From: Cytobacillus purgationiresistens
Lineage (GTDB): Bacteria > Bacillota > Bacilli > Bacillales > Cytobacillaceae
Length of the DNA: 64,000 nt
NCBI RefSeq assembly: GCF_030813235.1
Contig: NZ_JAUSUB010000001.1
Location: 62,001 to 126,000, forward strand
Reading direction: 5' to 3'
The translations under genes and the position numbers were made by a program. The stretch's first letter is position 1. Every line of letters begins with the position of its first letter. The notes beneath the pieces are model-generated. The model searched no databases. It had not been told where the DNA came from and was given only the letters and a program-made list of their open reading frames with translations. This document shows positions 35,001 through 44,076 of this stretch, piece after piece.

Positions 35001-35336
35001 ATGGCGAAAATACCGAGTTGTCCTAAGTGTAATTCAGAATATACATATGAGGATGGAATTCTTATCATTTGTCCGGAGTGTTCATATGAATGGACTTTGA
35101 AAAATAATGAGAATGAAGAAGATAATTCAATAAAAGACGCAAATGGAAATGTATTAATGGATGGTGACAGTGTTAGCATCATTAAGGATTTAAAAGTAAA
35201 AGGCAGTTCCTCAATTTTAAAGATTGGAACAAAAGTCAAGAACATCAGACTGGTAGATGGCGACCATAATATTGACTGTAAAATTGATGGTTTTGGAGCA
35301 ATGAAATTAAAATCTGAGTTTGTGAAAAAAGTATAA
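35001..35336 (+). CDS. PhnA/YjdM family zinc-ribbon protein
   Basis: 111 residues. An N-terminal zinc ribbon ([15 protein letters not shown] and ICPECSYEW, four cysteines) is followed by a small beta domain with [20 protein letters not shown] and [20 protein letters not shown]. This is the family named PhnA, although it is not a phosphonoacetate hydrolase and its function is unclear. ATG 35001 with CAGGAGAG upstream was chosen over an in-frame start at 34959. A weak terminator follows, then the 51-bp repeat array. Confidence 0.9.
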   Translation: MAKIPSCPKCNSEYTYEDGILIICPECSYEWTLKNNENEEDNSIKDANGNVLMDGDSVSIIKDLKVKGSSSILKIGTKVKNIRLVDGDHNIDCKIDGFGAMKLKSEFVKKV

Positions 35337-35351
35337 GGCAGTATATCCTCA

Positions 35352-35390
35352 AAAAATCCGGTATCTATTTTATAGATTATCGGTTTTTTA
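35352..35390 (+). terminator. probable terminator
   Basis: AAAAATCCGGTA on the left pairs imperfectly with TTATCGGTTTTTT on the right and ends in a T-run, just past the PhnA-like gene. Confidence 0.55.
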
Positions 35391-35539
35391 TATTAATGAT
35401 GAAAAACCATATATAAACGATTTTTTTGAGGGAAACCAGGTGAAATAAACTCGACCAGCTAGGAATGATTTAAAAGGATTTGTAATAAAAATAGAAAATG
35501 TTCATTACGGATTTAATAGAAAAACCCATATAAACTATA

Positions 35540-36412
35540 AGAAGAAAAAACGTCCTTCCAATCAGAAACCGGTAAAGAGGTGTAAATCAGCGGAGAAAAA
35601 AGGTCTTTCCAAGCGGAAACCGGTAAAGAGGCATAAATCAGCGGAGAAAAAAGGTCTTTCGAAGCGGAAACCGGTAAGAGATGAAAATAAGCTTAGAAAC
35701 AGAACCTTTCTACGCAGAAACCGGTAAAGAGGCATAAATCAGCGGAGAAAAAAGGTCTTTCGAAGCGGAAACCGGTAAAGAGATGAAGATAAGCTTAGAA
35801 ACAGAACCTTTCTACGCAGAAACCGGTAAAGAGGATAAATCAGCGGAGAAAAAAGGTCTTTCGAAGCGGAAACTGGTAAAGAGATGAAGATAAGCTTAGA
35901 AACAGAACCTTTCTACGCAGAAACCGGTAAAGAGGTGTAAATCAGCGGAGAAAAAAGGTCTTTCGAAGCGGAAACCGGTAAAGAGATGAAGATAAGCTTA
36001 GAAACAGAACCTTTCCAATCAGAAACCGGTAAAGAGGTGTAAATCAGCGGAGAAAAAACGTCTTTCCAAGCGGAAACCAGTAAAGAGATGAAAATAAGCT
36101 TAGAAACAGTCCCTTTCCAATCAGAAACCGGTAAAGAGATGAAGATAAGCTTAGAGACAGAACCTTTCTACGCAGAAACCGGTAAAGAGGCATAAATTAG
36201 CGGAGAAAAAACGTCTTTCCAAGCGGAAACCGGTAAAGAGATGAAGATAAGCTTAGAAACAGAACCTTTCTACGCAGAAATCGGTAAAGAGGCATAAATC
36301 AGCGGAGAAAAAAGGTCTTTCGAAGCGGAAACCGGTAAAGAGATGAAGATAAGCTTAGAAACAGAACCTTTCCAATCAGAAACCAGCAAAGAGGTGCAAA
36401 TCAGCGGAGAAT
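35540..36412. repeat. array of alternating 51-bp repeats (two unit types)
   Basis: A conserved box (CCGGTAAAGAG or close variants) recurs 17 times, at 35569, 35620, 35671, 35721, 35772, 35823, 35873, 35924, 35975, 36026, 36077, 36128, 36179, 36230, 36281, 36332 and 36383. That is 51 bases apart except for two 50-base steps. Units are of two kinds: A has AAATCAGCGGAGAAAAAA and CTTTCGAAGCGGAAACC; B has GATAAGCTTAGAAACAG and CTTTCTACGCAGAAACC. They mostly alternate, giving a higher-order period near 102. Both units contain stops and there are no unique spacers. The array occupies most of the 1.2-kb gap between the PhnA-like and MFS genes. Confidence 0.93.
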
Positions 36413-36443
36413 ATGACGCCTATTTAACAAAAGGAAATTAAAA

Positions 36444-36477
36444 TAGATTAGAATTTCCAATTGGTAATTCTAATCTA
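36444..36477. promoter_or_regulatory. 34-bp near-perfect palindrome upstream of the MFS gene
   Basis: Arms TAGATTAGAATT and AATTCTAATCTA flank the inner palindrome CCAATTGG with one mismatched pair. It lies 60-95 bases before the MFS start and is not followed by T residues, so an operator or promoter-region structure is more likely than a terminator. Confidence 0.55.
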
Positions 36478-36537
36478 TAAATATACAGGAAGAAGGAGTA
36501 TAATTGCATATATTATATACTTAGGAGTTACAAACCA

Positions 36538-37806
36538 ATGAACAAGCAAACAAGCAAATACAGATGGGTCGTATTAGGAACGGTCTTTATATCATACTTA
36601 TTTATTGTTAGCCAAAGAACAGCACCAGGATTAATTACGGATCAATTAATGGTTGATTTTCAACTGACCGCAGTGGTTATCGGTTTGATGACGAGCATTC
36701 AATTTTTTGCCTATGCGGGACTGCAAATTCCAATCGGGCTGCTGTCAGATCGATATGGTCCAAATGTCTTTTTAATCATTGGAACATTGCTCAATGGATT
36801 TGGAACATTGATGTATAGTGTTGCGGGCAATGAATGGCTGCTCGTATTGGCACGGTTATTATGCGGCATTGGTGATGCAACGATTTGGGTGAATCTTGTA
36901 TTGATTTTAAGTCAATGGTTTAAATTGAAGGAATTTTCCATGCTGGTGGGAATTGCTGGAATGACTGGGAGCTTTGGCTTTTTGCTTGCTACGGTTCCTT
37001 TTTCCACTTGGATTGCTTCATTTGGATGGAGAGCGCCGTTCTTTGTTGTGGGCATCGTGCTGGTAATATTGGCATTCCTTTTATATTTTGTATTGATCAA
37101 ACAGCCTGCAAGAATATTTAACGAAGAAGCAGTGAAAGAAAAGCGGAAGTTGCCGCGCGAGAAAACAATAGTAGTTTTAAATAGATTAATAAGGAGCAGA
37201 CAGGCATGGGCGACTTTTCTTTGTCACTTTGGTGTAGTTGGCAGCTACATAGGTTTCATAGGCTCATGGGCCGTACCATATGGCATGGATATGTATGGAT
37301 TATCACGTTCTGATGCAAGCCAGTTAATTATGTATGGTTTATTTGGCGCGATCATCGGTGCGCCATTAACGAGTTGGATTACTGGCCGCATCCAATCCAT
37401 CAAACGGCCGTATGTACTTGTGCACGTGCTGGTCCTTTTTAGCTGGAGTGTCTTTTTACTTTTAAATGGTAAACCTCCCTATCCGCTGCTTGTTGTGTTA
37501 TTTTTCATAATAGGATATGGAAATGGAGCGAGTACCCTGACTTTCGCTGCTGTTCGCCAATCCTTCGATCTAAGAGAGGTTGGACTAGTATCAGGGTTCG
37601 CCAACACAGGTGGGTTTTTAAGTGCTGTGCTGCTGCCAAGTATTTTTGGGAAAATCCTGGATCATTTCAATGTTGCAGATTCTTTAGTTGGATATCATTA
37701 CGGCTTCATCATACCGGTGCTGTTTTCCTTAGTTGGCCTATTTGGCGTATGTCTGTTAAGGGAAAGCCCTTTAGAGGTTAAGGAGGCAAAGGAACAAGCC
37801 GTTTGA
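36538..37806 (+). CDS. MFS transporter
   Basis: 422 residues with 12 predicted membrane helices. The loop 2-3 motif is LQIPIGLLSDRYGPNVFLII, a good match to the MFS A motif, and helix 4 has LARLLCGIGDATIWVNLVLI. The C-terminal half includes FGAIIGAPLTSWITGRIQSI and GYGNGASTLTFAAVRQSFDL. It belongs to the broad anion/drug-type MFS families (opening RWVVLGTVFISYLFIVSQRT) and the substrate is unknown. ATG 36538 has GGAG upstream (TTAGGAGTTACAAACC). It is monocistronic, lies after the repeat array, and has a 34-bp palindrome in its leader. Confidence 0.85.
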   Translation: MNKQTSKYRWVVLGTVFISYLFIVSQRTAPGLITDQLMVDFQLTAVVIGLMTSIQFFAYAGLQIPIGLLSDRYGPNVFLIIGTLLNGFGTLMYSVAGNEWLLVLARLLCGIGDATIWVNLVLILSQWFKLKEFSMLVGIAGMTGSFGFLLATVPFSTWIASFGWRAPFFVVGIVLVILAFLLYFVLIKQPARIFNEEAVKEKRKLPREKTIVVLNRLIRSRQAWATFLCHFGVVGSYIGFIGSWAVPYGMDMYGLSRSDASQLIMYGLFGAIIGAPLTSWITGRIQSIKRPYVLVHVLVLFSWSVFLLLNGKPPYPLLVVLFFIIGYGNGASTLTFAAVRQSFDLREVGLVSGFANTGGFLSAVLLPSIFGKILDHFNVADSLVGYHYGFIIPVLFSLVGLFGVCLLRESPLEVKEAKEQAV

Positions 37807-38235
37807 TAGAAGAAGAAGCCACTATGAAGTAGTTTCTTCCTTTACACCTTTTTTAATCATTTGGATGTGATTATTAGTTTAGTAATAGTGGTAAAAGAAA
37901 AACAAGGATTTATAGAGGCGTTAAACGAACAACATATATGATTTTTTGAAGATTTCAAAGCAAAAGAGACGTAATATATCGTATATGATAAGAGTTTAGT
38001 CCTGATTGGGCTAGGCTCTTTTGTTTCTCTTTACTTTTTTTACAAAGAAAATGGGTCTTTTTATCTAATTATTACATTTTCATTAAATCTTTATTACTAT
38101 AATATCAAGAATTAATTGTATAGATCATTTATTTCTAGTAAAATAATTATATTAAATTACTAATATTTTCTTTATTTTTATAGATACTGGATGAATTGAA
38201 TATGAATTGGATATTGTTTTGAGGGGGGAACTTGG
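37807..38235. other. intergenic region with two weak hairpins
   Basis: At 37808-37840 GAAGAAGCCACTA and GTAGTTTCTTC form a terminator-like stem after the MFS gene. At about 37988-38026 AAGAGTTTAGTCC and GGGCTAGGCTCTT pair, followed by TTG. The rest is very AT-rich and must hold the penicillin-binding-protein promoter. No gene is seen. Confidence 0.5.
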
Positions 38236-40395
38236 ATGAAGGAACGTAAGAAGAAGAAAGGGAATTACCTTTCATTGCGCATTAATATTATGTTTTTTGT
38301 TATTTTTTTGTTGTTTTCCGTTTTGATTTTTCGACTGGGCATGGTGCAGATCGTCTTTGGCGAGGACTATAAACGAGAAATCGAGAGAACGGTGGAAGTT
38401 CCTGTAACAACTCCAGTTCCACGCGGGAAAATATATGATGCAAATGGGAAATTAATTGTTGGCAACAACCCGCAAAAGGCGATTACCTATACACGCTCAC
38501 ATGCTGTTACTCAAAAAGAGATGATTGAAACAGCTAAACTGTTAGCGAAGCTGATTAAAAAGGACTCAGAGGAAGACCTTAAAGCCATTACCCAACGTGA
38601 TCGTCAAGATTTTTGGATCATTGAAAACCCAGAACTGGCACTGAAAAAAATTAAAGAAGAAGATAAAGATCGCCTAACAGCTCAAGAATTGAGCAAGGCG
38701 GAATACGATAAGCAAATATATGATATGACGAGAGAAAGAATTACTGAGGAAGAGCTGAATTCTTTCTCTAAAGAAGAGCTTGAGGTTCTTGCGATATTTA
38801 GAGAAATGTCAAGCAGCATTGCTTTAACGCCTCACCCTATCAAAAATAAAAATGTTGAGGAAAAAGAATTTGCTATTGTGAGCGAAAACCTTCATGTTTT
38901 GCCGGGTGTTGATACGACGGTAGATTGGGATCGGTTTAATGCCTTTAAGGATGAAGATGGCAATGTCACACTTGGCTCTGTATTAGGCAAAATTACTACC
39001 TCAAAAGAGGGTCTGCCAAGTGATATGCTTGAGTATTACGAGGCGCGTGGCTATAGCAGAAATGACCGCGTCGGAAAAAGCTATCTTGAGATGCAATATG
39101 AGGATGTACTTCAAGGGCAAAAGCAAATCATCAAAAATCATACAGACAAAACTGGGAATTTAATCAAAACTGAAATCGTTCGCGATGGAAAAGCCGGCAA
39201 GGATCTTGTACTAACAACAGATATTGAATTCCAGCAAGAAGTGGAAAAAATCATTCAAAAAAGGCTCGGTAATATGAGAGCGAGCCAATATTATATGGAT
39301 CGGGCATTCGTTTCTGTCATGAATCCTAAAACAGGAGAAATATTAGCAATGGCCGGCAAGCAATATGTGAAAGATAAAGAAACGAATAAAACTGAAATTA
39401 ATGATTATGCTTTAGGGAATATGAATACCTCGTATTCGATGGGGTCTACCGTGAAGGGTGCGACGGTGTTGGCTGGGTATCAGACGGGAGTAATCCAACA
39501 AAATACGTATTTATATGACAGTCCTTTACATTTTAAAGGTACGCAAGTAAAAAGATCGTGGAATACTTCGGGTTTTGGAAGTATTAATGAACTTTATGCG
39601 TTACGAAGGTCTTCCAATGTTTATATGTTTTTGATTGCAATGAAAATTGGGGGGCAACCGCAATATGTGGCGAAGGCTCCTTTGTCCATTAATAAAATTG
39701 AAGGGATTAATGAACTAAGAAGAAACTTTAATCAATTTGGCTTAGGTGTGAAAACAGGAATTGATCTTCCAGGCGAACACGCAGGATATGGCGGTGATCA
39801 AATCCCTCCAGAACCAGGAAAGGTATTGGACTTTGCAATTGGCCAATATGACACCTACACACCTTTACAGCTTGTTCAATACATTTCAACCATTGCTAAT
39901 GGCGGATATCGGATACAGCCTCATATCGTCAAGGAAATTCGAGAACCAAACTATGAAAATGATGAGCTGGGTCCTGTGTACCAAGAGATTAAACCTACTG
40001 TCTTAAATAAGGTGGACATGAAGGATCAATGGATTAACAATGTCAAGGAAGGTTTTAGACAAGTAGTTAATCACAATCAGGGTACAGCCTACAGCTCCAT
40101 TAAAAACAAACAATACAAAATCGCCGGTAAAACTGGAACAGCGCAAGCACTTTATGATGGTCCGCTTGGCGGCCATCCAATGCTTTGGAATTTGACCTTC
40201 GCCGGTTATGCACCATATGATGATCCTGAAATTGCATTATCTGTGGTCGTACCATGGGCATCTACAGATAAAACTCATATCAACTTGGATATAGCGGATG
40301 AAGTGTTTAAGGCCTATTTTGATTTGAAGGAAAAGCGGGCAAAGGGCGATGCAGCTAAAGAAAACGAAGAAATATCAGGGGATGGAACTGAGTAA
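38236..40395 (+). CDS. class B penicillin-binding protein (transpeptidase, PbpA/PbpH-like)
   Basis: 719 residues. One N-terminal membrane anchor (INIMFFVIFLLFSVLIFRLG), then a dimerisation domain (VPRGKIYDANGKLIVGNNPQ) with a long charged insert at residues 95-190. The transpeptidase domain carries the active-site serine in YSMGSTVKGATVLAG (S-T-V-K), the second motif SSN in ALRRSSNVYMF and the third motif KTGTAQALYDG. This is the elongation-type PBP2 family that cross-links side-wall peptidoglycan with RodA and MreB. GAGGGGGG precedes ATG 38236. The Lys/Glu-rich tail after the domain is typical of Bacillus homologues. Confidence 0.93.
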   Translation: MKERKKKKGNYLSLRINIMFFVIFLLFSVLIFRLGMVQIVFGEDYKREIERTVEVPVTTPVPRGKIYDANGKLIVGNNPQKAITYTRSHAVTQKEMIETAKLLAKLIKKDSEEDLKAITQRDRQDFWIIENPELALKKIKEEDKDRLTAQELSKAEYDKQIYDMTRERITEEELNSFSKEELEVLAIFREMSSSIALTPHPIKNKNVEEKEFAIVSENLHVLPGVDTTVDWDRFNAFKDEDGNVTLGSVLGKITTSKEGLPSDMLEYYEARGYSRNDRVGKSYLEMQYEDVLQGQKQIIKNHTDKTGNLIKTEIVRDGKAGKDLVLTTDIEFQQEVEKIIQKRLGNMRASQYYMDRAFVSVMNPKTGEILAMAGKQYVKDKETNKTEINDYALGNMNTSYSMGSTVKGATVLAGYQTGVIQQNTYLYDSPLHFKGTQVKRSWNTSGFGSINELYALRRSSNVYMFLIAMKIGGQPQYVAKAPLSINKIEGINELRRNFNQFGLGVKTGIDLPGEHAGYGGDQIPPEPGKVLDFAIGQYDTYTPLQLVQYISTIANGGYRIQPHIVKEIREPNYENDELGPVYQEIKPTVLNKVDMKDQWINNVKEGFRQVVNHNQGTAYSSIKNKQYKIAGKTGTAQALYDGPLGGHPMLWNLTFAGYAPYDDPEIALSVVVPWASTDKTHINLDIADEVFKAYFDLKEKRAKGDAAKENEEISGDGTE

Positions 40396-40420
40396 TCTGC
40401 TCCTTTTATAGTATAATAAG

Positions 40421-40456
40421 AAAAAGCATCAAGCCTTAAGGGTTTGGTGCTTTTTA
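40421..40456 (+). terminator. rho-independent terminator
   Basis: AAAAAGCATCAA and TTTGGTGCTTTTT pair around an inner CCTTAAGG. It lies 26 bases past the penicillin-binding protein stop. Confidence 0.85.
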
Positions 40457-40522
40457 AATGTTTAGTAGTTTGAATACAACTGCAAAATACATTTAGACCG
40501 ATACATGCAGGGAGTGCTGATT

Positions 40523-41419
40523 GTGATTAAAAACGGGGTCATCTCACTTGGAGAAGTAATAATTGATTACATTGCAACAGACAAAAGTAATACGGATTAT
40601 CATCGTTTTCTTGGCGGAGCGACTGTCAATGTAGCTGTTCATATAGCAAGATATAATTTTCCATCCTATTATTTAACCAAACTTGGAATGGATGAGGAGA
40701 GTCTGTTTGTTGAAGCAGAATTTTATAAAGAAAAGGTGAAATTGAACGGTTGTGTTCGGTCAGAGACGAAACAATTATGTGAGGTCTATGTTCACCAAGA
40801 TGAGGCAGGGGATAGGTACTTTCATTCATATAAAAATCCTACTCCGGAAGAATGGCTGTTGGAATCGCAAATAGATGCTCAAATATTTAATCAATCTAAA
40901 GTCTTTTATTTCGGTTCGGGGACATTGTTTCATCCGATATCACGAAGGACAACTGAAGCAGCGATGGAATATGCCAAGAACAATGAATTGTTTATTGCCT
41001 TTGATACGAATATTCGTATGAAGCGTTGGCAAAGTGAAGTGGAATGCAAGCAAACGATTACTGGATTTTTACAACAGGCCGATTTAGTTAAAATGGCGGA
41101 GGATGAACTGCTTTTTTTAACAGGAGCAAGTTCGCTCAAAGAGAGTATTGAGGCTACTTTTAAATGGGAAATACCTTATCTTTTCATAACCAGAGGAGAA
41201 AATGGAGCCTGTGTGGTCAATGAGGGAAAAGTGATAGATGTTGCTAAAGTACAGGTGCGTCCAGTAGATACGACGGGAGCAGGAGATGCTTTTATGGCTG
41301 CACTAATAGGCTGCTTTCATGAATATGGTACACCTGCAACCGATGATCATTTAAAAAGCTATTTAACTTTTGCTAACGAGGCAGGTGCAAGGACTGTAAC
41401 GAAATTGGGCTCATTCTAG
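40523..41419 (+). CDS. PfkB family carbohydrate kinase (fructokinase-like)
   Basis: About 298 residues of the ribokinase/PfkB fold. The first signature is the glycine-rich HRFLGGATVNVAVHIARYNF, and the second, with the catalytic aspartate and anion hole, is RPVDTTGAGDAFMAALIG. IAFDTNIRMKRWQS (substrate and nucleotide region) and LFITRGENGACVVNEGKVID lie between. It should phosphorylate a sugar or nucleoside; the sequence favours fructokinase-like members but the substrate is not certain. GTG 40523 with AGGGAGTG upstream was chosen because ATG 40505 has no ribosome site. Confidence 0.87.
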   Translation: MIKNGVISLGEVIIDYIATDKSNTDYHRFLGGATVNVAVHIARYNFPSYYLTKLGMDEESLFVEAEFYKEKVKLNGCVRSETKQLCEVYVHQDEAGDRYFHSYKNPTPEEWLLESQIDAQIFNQSKVFYFGSGTLFHPISRRTTEAAMEYAKNNELFIAFDTNIRMKRWQSEVECKQTITGFLQQADLVKMAEDELLFLTGASSLKESIEATFKWEIPYLFITRGENGACVVNEGKVIDVAKVQVRPVDTTGAGDAFMAALIGCFHEYGTPATDDHLKSYLTFANEAGARTVTKLGSF

Positions 41420-41465
41420 AATGAGTGAAGAGGGAGCTTCAGTGTAAGAAGTTCCCTTTGTATTA

Positions 41466-41933
41466 TTATTCAATAACCTCAATCATTTCGGTGTGAATTT
41501 GGATGAAGTACGTCTCTAATAATGAATCGAGTTTGCTTTCAAGCTTTTCGTATTCACTATTTGCTATTTCGATTAACTTATAAAATTCAACATCTGTTAT
41601 TTCTTCATTTTCCAGTTGGATGTACATTTCAAACATTTCCACACCATACTTGGTTACAATAGCTGCATAGTCTTGTGCACCAATTTTTAAAAGGATAGAG
41701 GATAAGTGGTTTACATATGTATTTATCCCTATTTCCCCCATATTTTGAGATTGCCAGTTTAATAGACATTCGTGGCCGCCGCTTTCGACTTCAGAATAAT
41801 AGTGAAACACGAGCGACGCTTCACGAAATAATGGGCTATCATTTTGATAGTCAGTGGACACTAATACATGAATGACAGCATTCCAAATGTCACCTCGACT
41901 GTTAAGTGCGTTTTTGCTCATTTTAATTTTCAT
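41466..41933 (-). CDS. DUF4375-like protein (DMP19-type)
   Basis: 155 residues, cytoplasmic, helical. The core FREASLVFHYYSEVESGGHE followed by CLLNWQSQNMGEIGINTYVN and LLKIGAQDYAAIV resembles DUF4375, the domain of the Neisseria DNA-mimic protein DMP19. In this family a GG-x-x-Q/C-x-x-N stretch follows a helical start. The C-terminal third is acidic (EIANSEYEKLESKLDSLLET). AGGAGGTTTAT precedes ATG 41933. The role is unknown; some relatives act as immunity-like or regulatory proteins. It is convergent with the PfkB gene and divergent from the S66 peptidase. The family call is from memory of the motif. Confidence 0.65.
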   Translation of the reverse strand: MKIKMSKNALNSRGDIWNAVIHVLVSTDYQNDSPLFREASLVFHYYSEVESGGHECLLNWQSQNMGEIGINTYVNHLSSILLKIGAQDYAAIVTKYGVEMFEMYIQLENEEITDVEFYKLIEIANSEYEKLESKLDSLLETYFIQIHTEMIEVIE

Positions 41934-42041
41934 ATAAACCTCCTATTTATGGAAATTATATAATAAAATTTAAAATATTCCACACGATTTACATGGGAGA
42001 AGAGAGAGAAGGAGAATATAAGTGTTTTGGAGGGAGGGGAA

Positions 42042-43076
42042 ATGATGTTAATTAAACCGAAAAAGTTACAGGCTGGTGATCTAGTTGCTACGGTTAGTCC
42101 TTCATGGGGAGGAGCGGGGAATTCTGAACTGAGATGGCGCTATGACCTGGGGATAAAACGGCTTGTGGAAGTATTTGGATTAGAAGTTCTAGCCATGCCG
42201 AACAGTTTAAAAGGAGCGAAATTTGCCTACAACAATCCTCAAGCGCGTGCAGAGGATTTAATGACAGCCTTTAAAGATCCGCAGATTAAAGCCATTTTTG
42301 CGAATATTGGAGGGGATGACAGTATTCGTTTGCTGCCATATATAGATTTTGAGGTGATAAGACAGAATCCGAAAATTTTTATTGGATATTCAGATATAAC
42401 CATCCTGCATCTGTTTTGCCTTAAATCTGGTATCACCTCCTTTTATGGACCAGCAATAATGGTTGATTTTGCAGAAAATGTTAAAATGCATGATTATACC
42501 ATCGAAATGGTTAAACGAACACTCTTTTCAAATGAGCCTATTGGGCACATAGATGCGGCAAAGGCATGGACGAGTGAATTTCTGCAATGGGATGAAGCAA
42601 ATATAAATATCAGCCGAAAAATGAAAGTTAATACTGGGAACGAGGTGCTTCAAGGGGAAGGCACAGTCCAAGGTCGATTAATTGGCGGATGTATAGAGGT
42701 ATTAGAGTTTGCGAAAGGGACAGAAATTTGGCCTGATAATCATTATTGGAATGAGGCAATATTATTTTTTGAAACGTCTGAAGAAAAACCAGAGCCCCAG
42801 CAACTTAAATACTGGCTGAGAAATTATGCAGCACAAGGAATCCTGCAAAAAGCCAATGGAATCATTGTCGCTAAACCGCTTGACGAGAAATATTTTGATG
42901 AGTATAAAACAAGCATCTTAGATGTAATGAAGGAATATAACCTGGAAGATCTGCCAATTCTTTATAACCTAAACTTCGGTCATACTGAACCCAAATTTAT
43001 TTTACCTTATGGAGCTATGGCCGAGATAAACTGTAGAACAGGCAGCTTTTCTATTTTGGATAGCGGGGTAAATTAA
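42042..43076 (+). CDS. S66 family LD-carboxypeptidase / MccF-like peptidase
   Basis: About 344 residues. The start LIKPKKLQAGDLVATVSPSW is typical of S66. The nucleophile region is IFANIGGDDSIRLLPYIDFE and PKIFIGYSDITILHLFCLKS with the catalytic serine in GYSD. The later Glu/His residues are in LFFETSEEKPEPQQLKYWLR and LYNLNFGHTEPKFILPYG. The sequence resembles the MccF branch, which cleaves the microcin C amide link and related acyl-sulfamoyl adenylates, more than LdcA of peptidoglycan recycling. The start is ATG 42042 or 42045 after GGAGGGAGGGG. It is monocistronic. Confidence 0.85.
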   Translation: MMLIKPKKLQAGDLVATVSPSWGGAGNSELRWRYDLGIKRLVEVFGLEVLAMPNSLKGAKFAYNNPQARAEDLMTAFKDPQIKAIFANIGGDDSIRLLPYIDFEVIRQNPKIFIGYSDITILHLFCLKSGITSFYGPAIMVDFAENVKMHDYTIEMVKRTLFSNEPIGHIDAAKAWTSEFLQWDEANINISRKMKVNTGNEVLQGEGTVQGRLIGGCIEVLEFAKGTEIWPDNHYWNEAILFFETSEEKPEPQQLKYWLRNYAAQGILQKANGIIVAKPLDEKYFDEYKTSILDVMKEYNLEDLPILYNLNFGHTEPKFILPYGAMAEINCRTGSFSILDSGVN

Positions 43077-43134
43077 CCGTAGTATTCAACTGATATCTCT
43101 TTTAAAACAATTATTTTCAAAAAAAATAAATGGC

Positions 43135-43173
43135 AAAGAGCCTTTCTACTAATTTAACGTAAAAAGGCTCTTT
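43135..43173. terminator. bidirectional terminator
   Basis: AAAGAGCCTTT and AAAGGCTCTTT form a perfect 11-base stem with a 17-base loop between the convergent S66 and alpha/beta hydrolase genes. Confidence 0.85.
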
Positions 43174-43178
43174 AACAA

Positions 43179-43994
43179 TTATTTGAATTCTTCCACTCGA
43201 TCTATCCATTCACTGATATGTGAATGAAACAGGCCAGCTTGTTCAATTTGCAAGTTATGGCCAGCTCTATTCAGCACAGCGAAGGTTGCTCTAGGGAAAT
43301 GATCCAGAAGTTCAAAGGCATCTTTGTATCCGACTACTGAATCTTGTTTTCCTAGTAAAAAAATACTTGGCTTGTCGCAGCCGACTCCTTCTAAACTGAA
43401 AGAAAATCCATATCCTTGCTGTACTTTTGCTAAAAACATGGGATCTGAGAGTTTGCTGCCTGCCAGTATCTCTTTGGAGTACCGATCCCAGTTATATTCG
43501 TCAAGGACCACGTGATTTGCACGGAAATTCAGCAACTCCTCTTCCGTTAAGCGCGTTAGAAACTCTTTATCAGAAGTGATAATAGCATGATTCGGAAGAT
43601 CTCTGTCTTCATGACTAGGTATAATCATTGGGCAAATAAAGGCTGCCCCTAATATGCGATCTTTTAGTTCCTTAATAATGCCCCGCGCCAAGTAGCCACC
43701 ATAAGATTCTCCTGCGATAAGGAAGGTTTGATTGGGGATTAATGTTTCTATTAGAGTAATCACTGCATTCAGCATGTCATCACTATTATTGATTTTTTCA
43801 TAATCCTTCGTTTGCCCCATCCCGGGGAGGTCAATATAGATTCGTCGCCATCCAGCGCGGTCTTTAATGATAGGCTCCATACAAGCACTCATTAATCGAT
43901 GATCAAGTGAATATCCATGAATCATTACGATTGGCTTACCTTCACCAATGTCCTCATAGTAAATATTTGCATGACTAACCTTACAATACGGCAT
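43179..43994 (-). CDS. alpha/beta hydrolase
   Basis: 271 residues. The oxyanion-hole motif is KPIVMIHGYSLDHRL, the nucleophile elbow FLIAGESYGGYLARGIIKEL (G-x-S-x-G), the acid is likely in FLLGKQDSVVGY, and the catalytic histidine is in LNRAGHNLQIEQAG. A short cap lies between residues 130 and 190. The proline-iminopeptidase/esterase branch is closest. TTGGAGAATAAAAAA favours ATG 43994 over ATG 44027. It follows the M20 deacylase on the same strand but a terminator separates them. The substrate is unknown. Confidence 0.85.
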   Translation of the reverse strand: MPYCKVSHANIYYEDIGEGKPIVMIHGYSLDHRLMSACMEPIIKDRAGWRRIYIDLPGMGQTKDYEKINNSDDMLNAVITLIETLIPNQTFLIAGESYGGYLARGIIKELKDRILGAAFICPMIIPSHEDRDLPNHAIITSDKEFLTRLTEEELLNFRANHVVLDEYNWDRYSKEILAGSKLSDPMFLAKVQQGYGFSFSLEGVGCDKPSIFLLGKQDSVVGYKDAFELLDHFPRATFAVLNRAGHNLQIEQAGLFHSHISEWIDRVEEFK

Positions 43995-44035
43995 TTTTTT
44001 ATTCTCCAATCTTTTATGGTCATTCAAAACCTGCT

Positions 44036-44070
44036 AAAAGAAGCTATCCAATCCTAGTGTGGATAGCTTC
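44036..44070 (-). terminator. terminator after the M20 deacylase
   Basis: On the minus strand GAAGCTATCC and GGATAGCTTC form a perfect 10-base stem followed by TTTT, seven bases past the stop of the M20 gene. Confidence 0.85.
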
Positions 44071-44076
44071 TAATGG

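Noticed and set aside
35540-36412. CRISPR array or repetitive coding sequence
   Set aside because: There are no unique spacers. Although 51 is a multiple of three, stop codons occur within the units and two units are 50 bases long.
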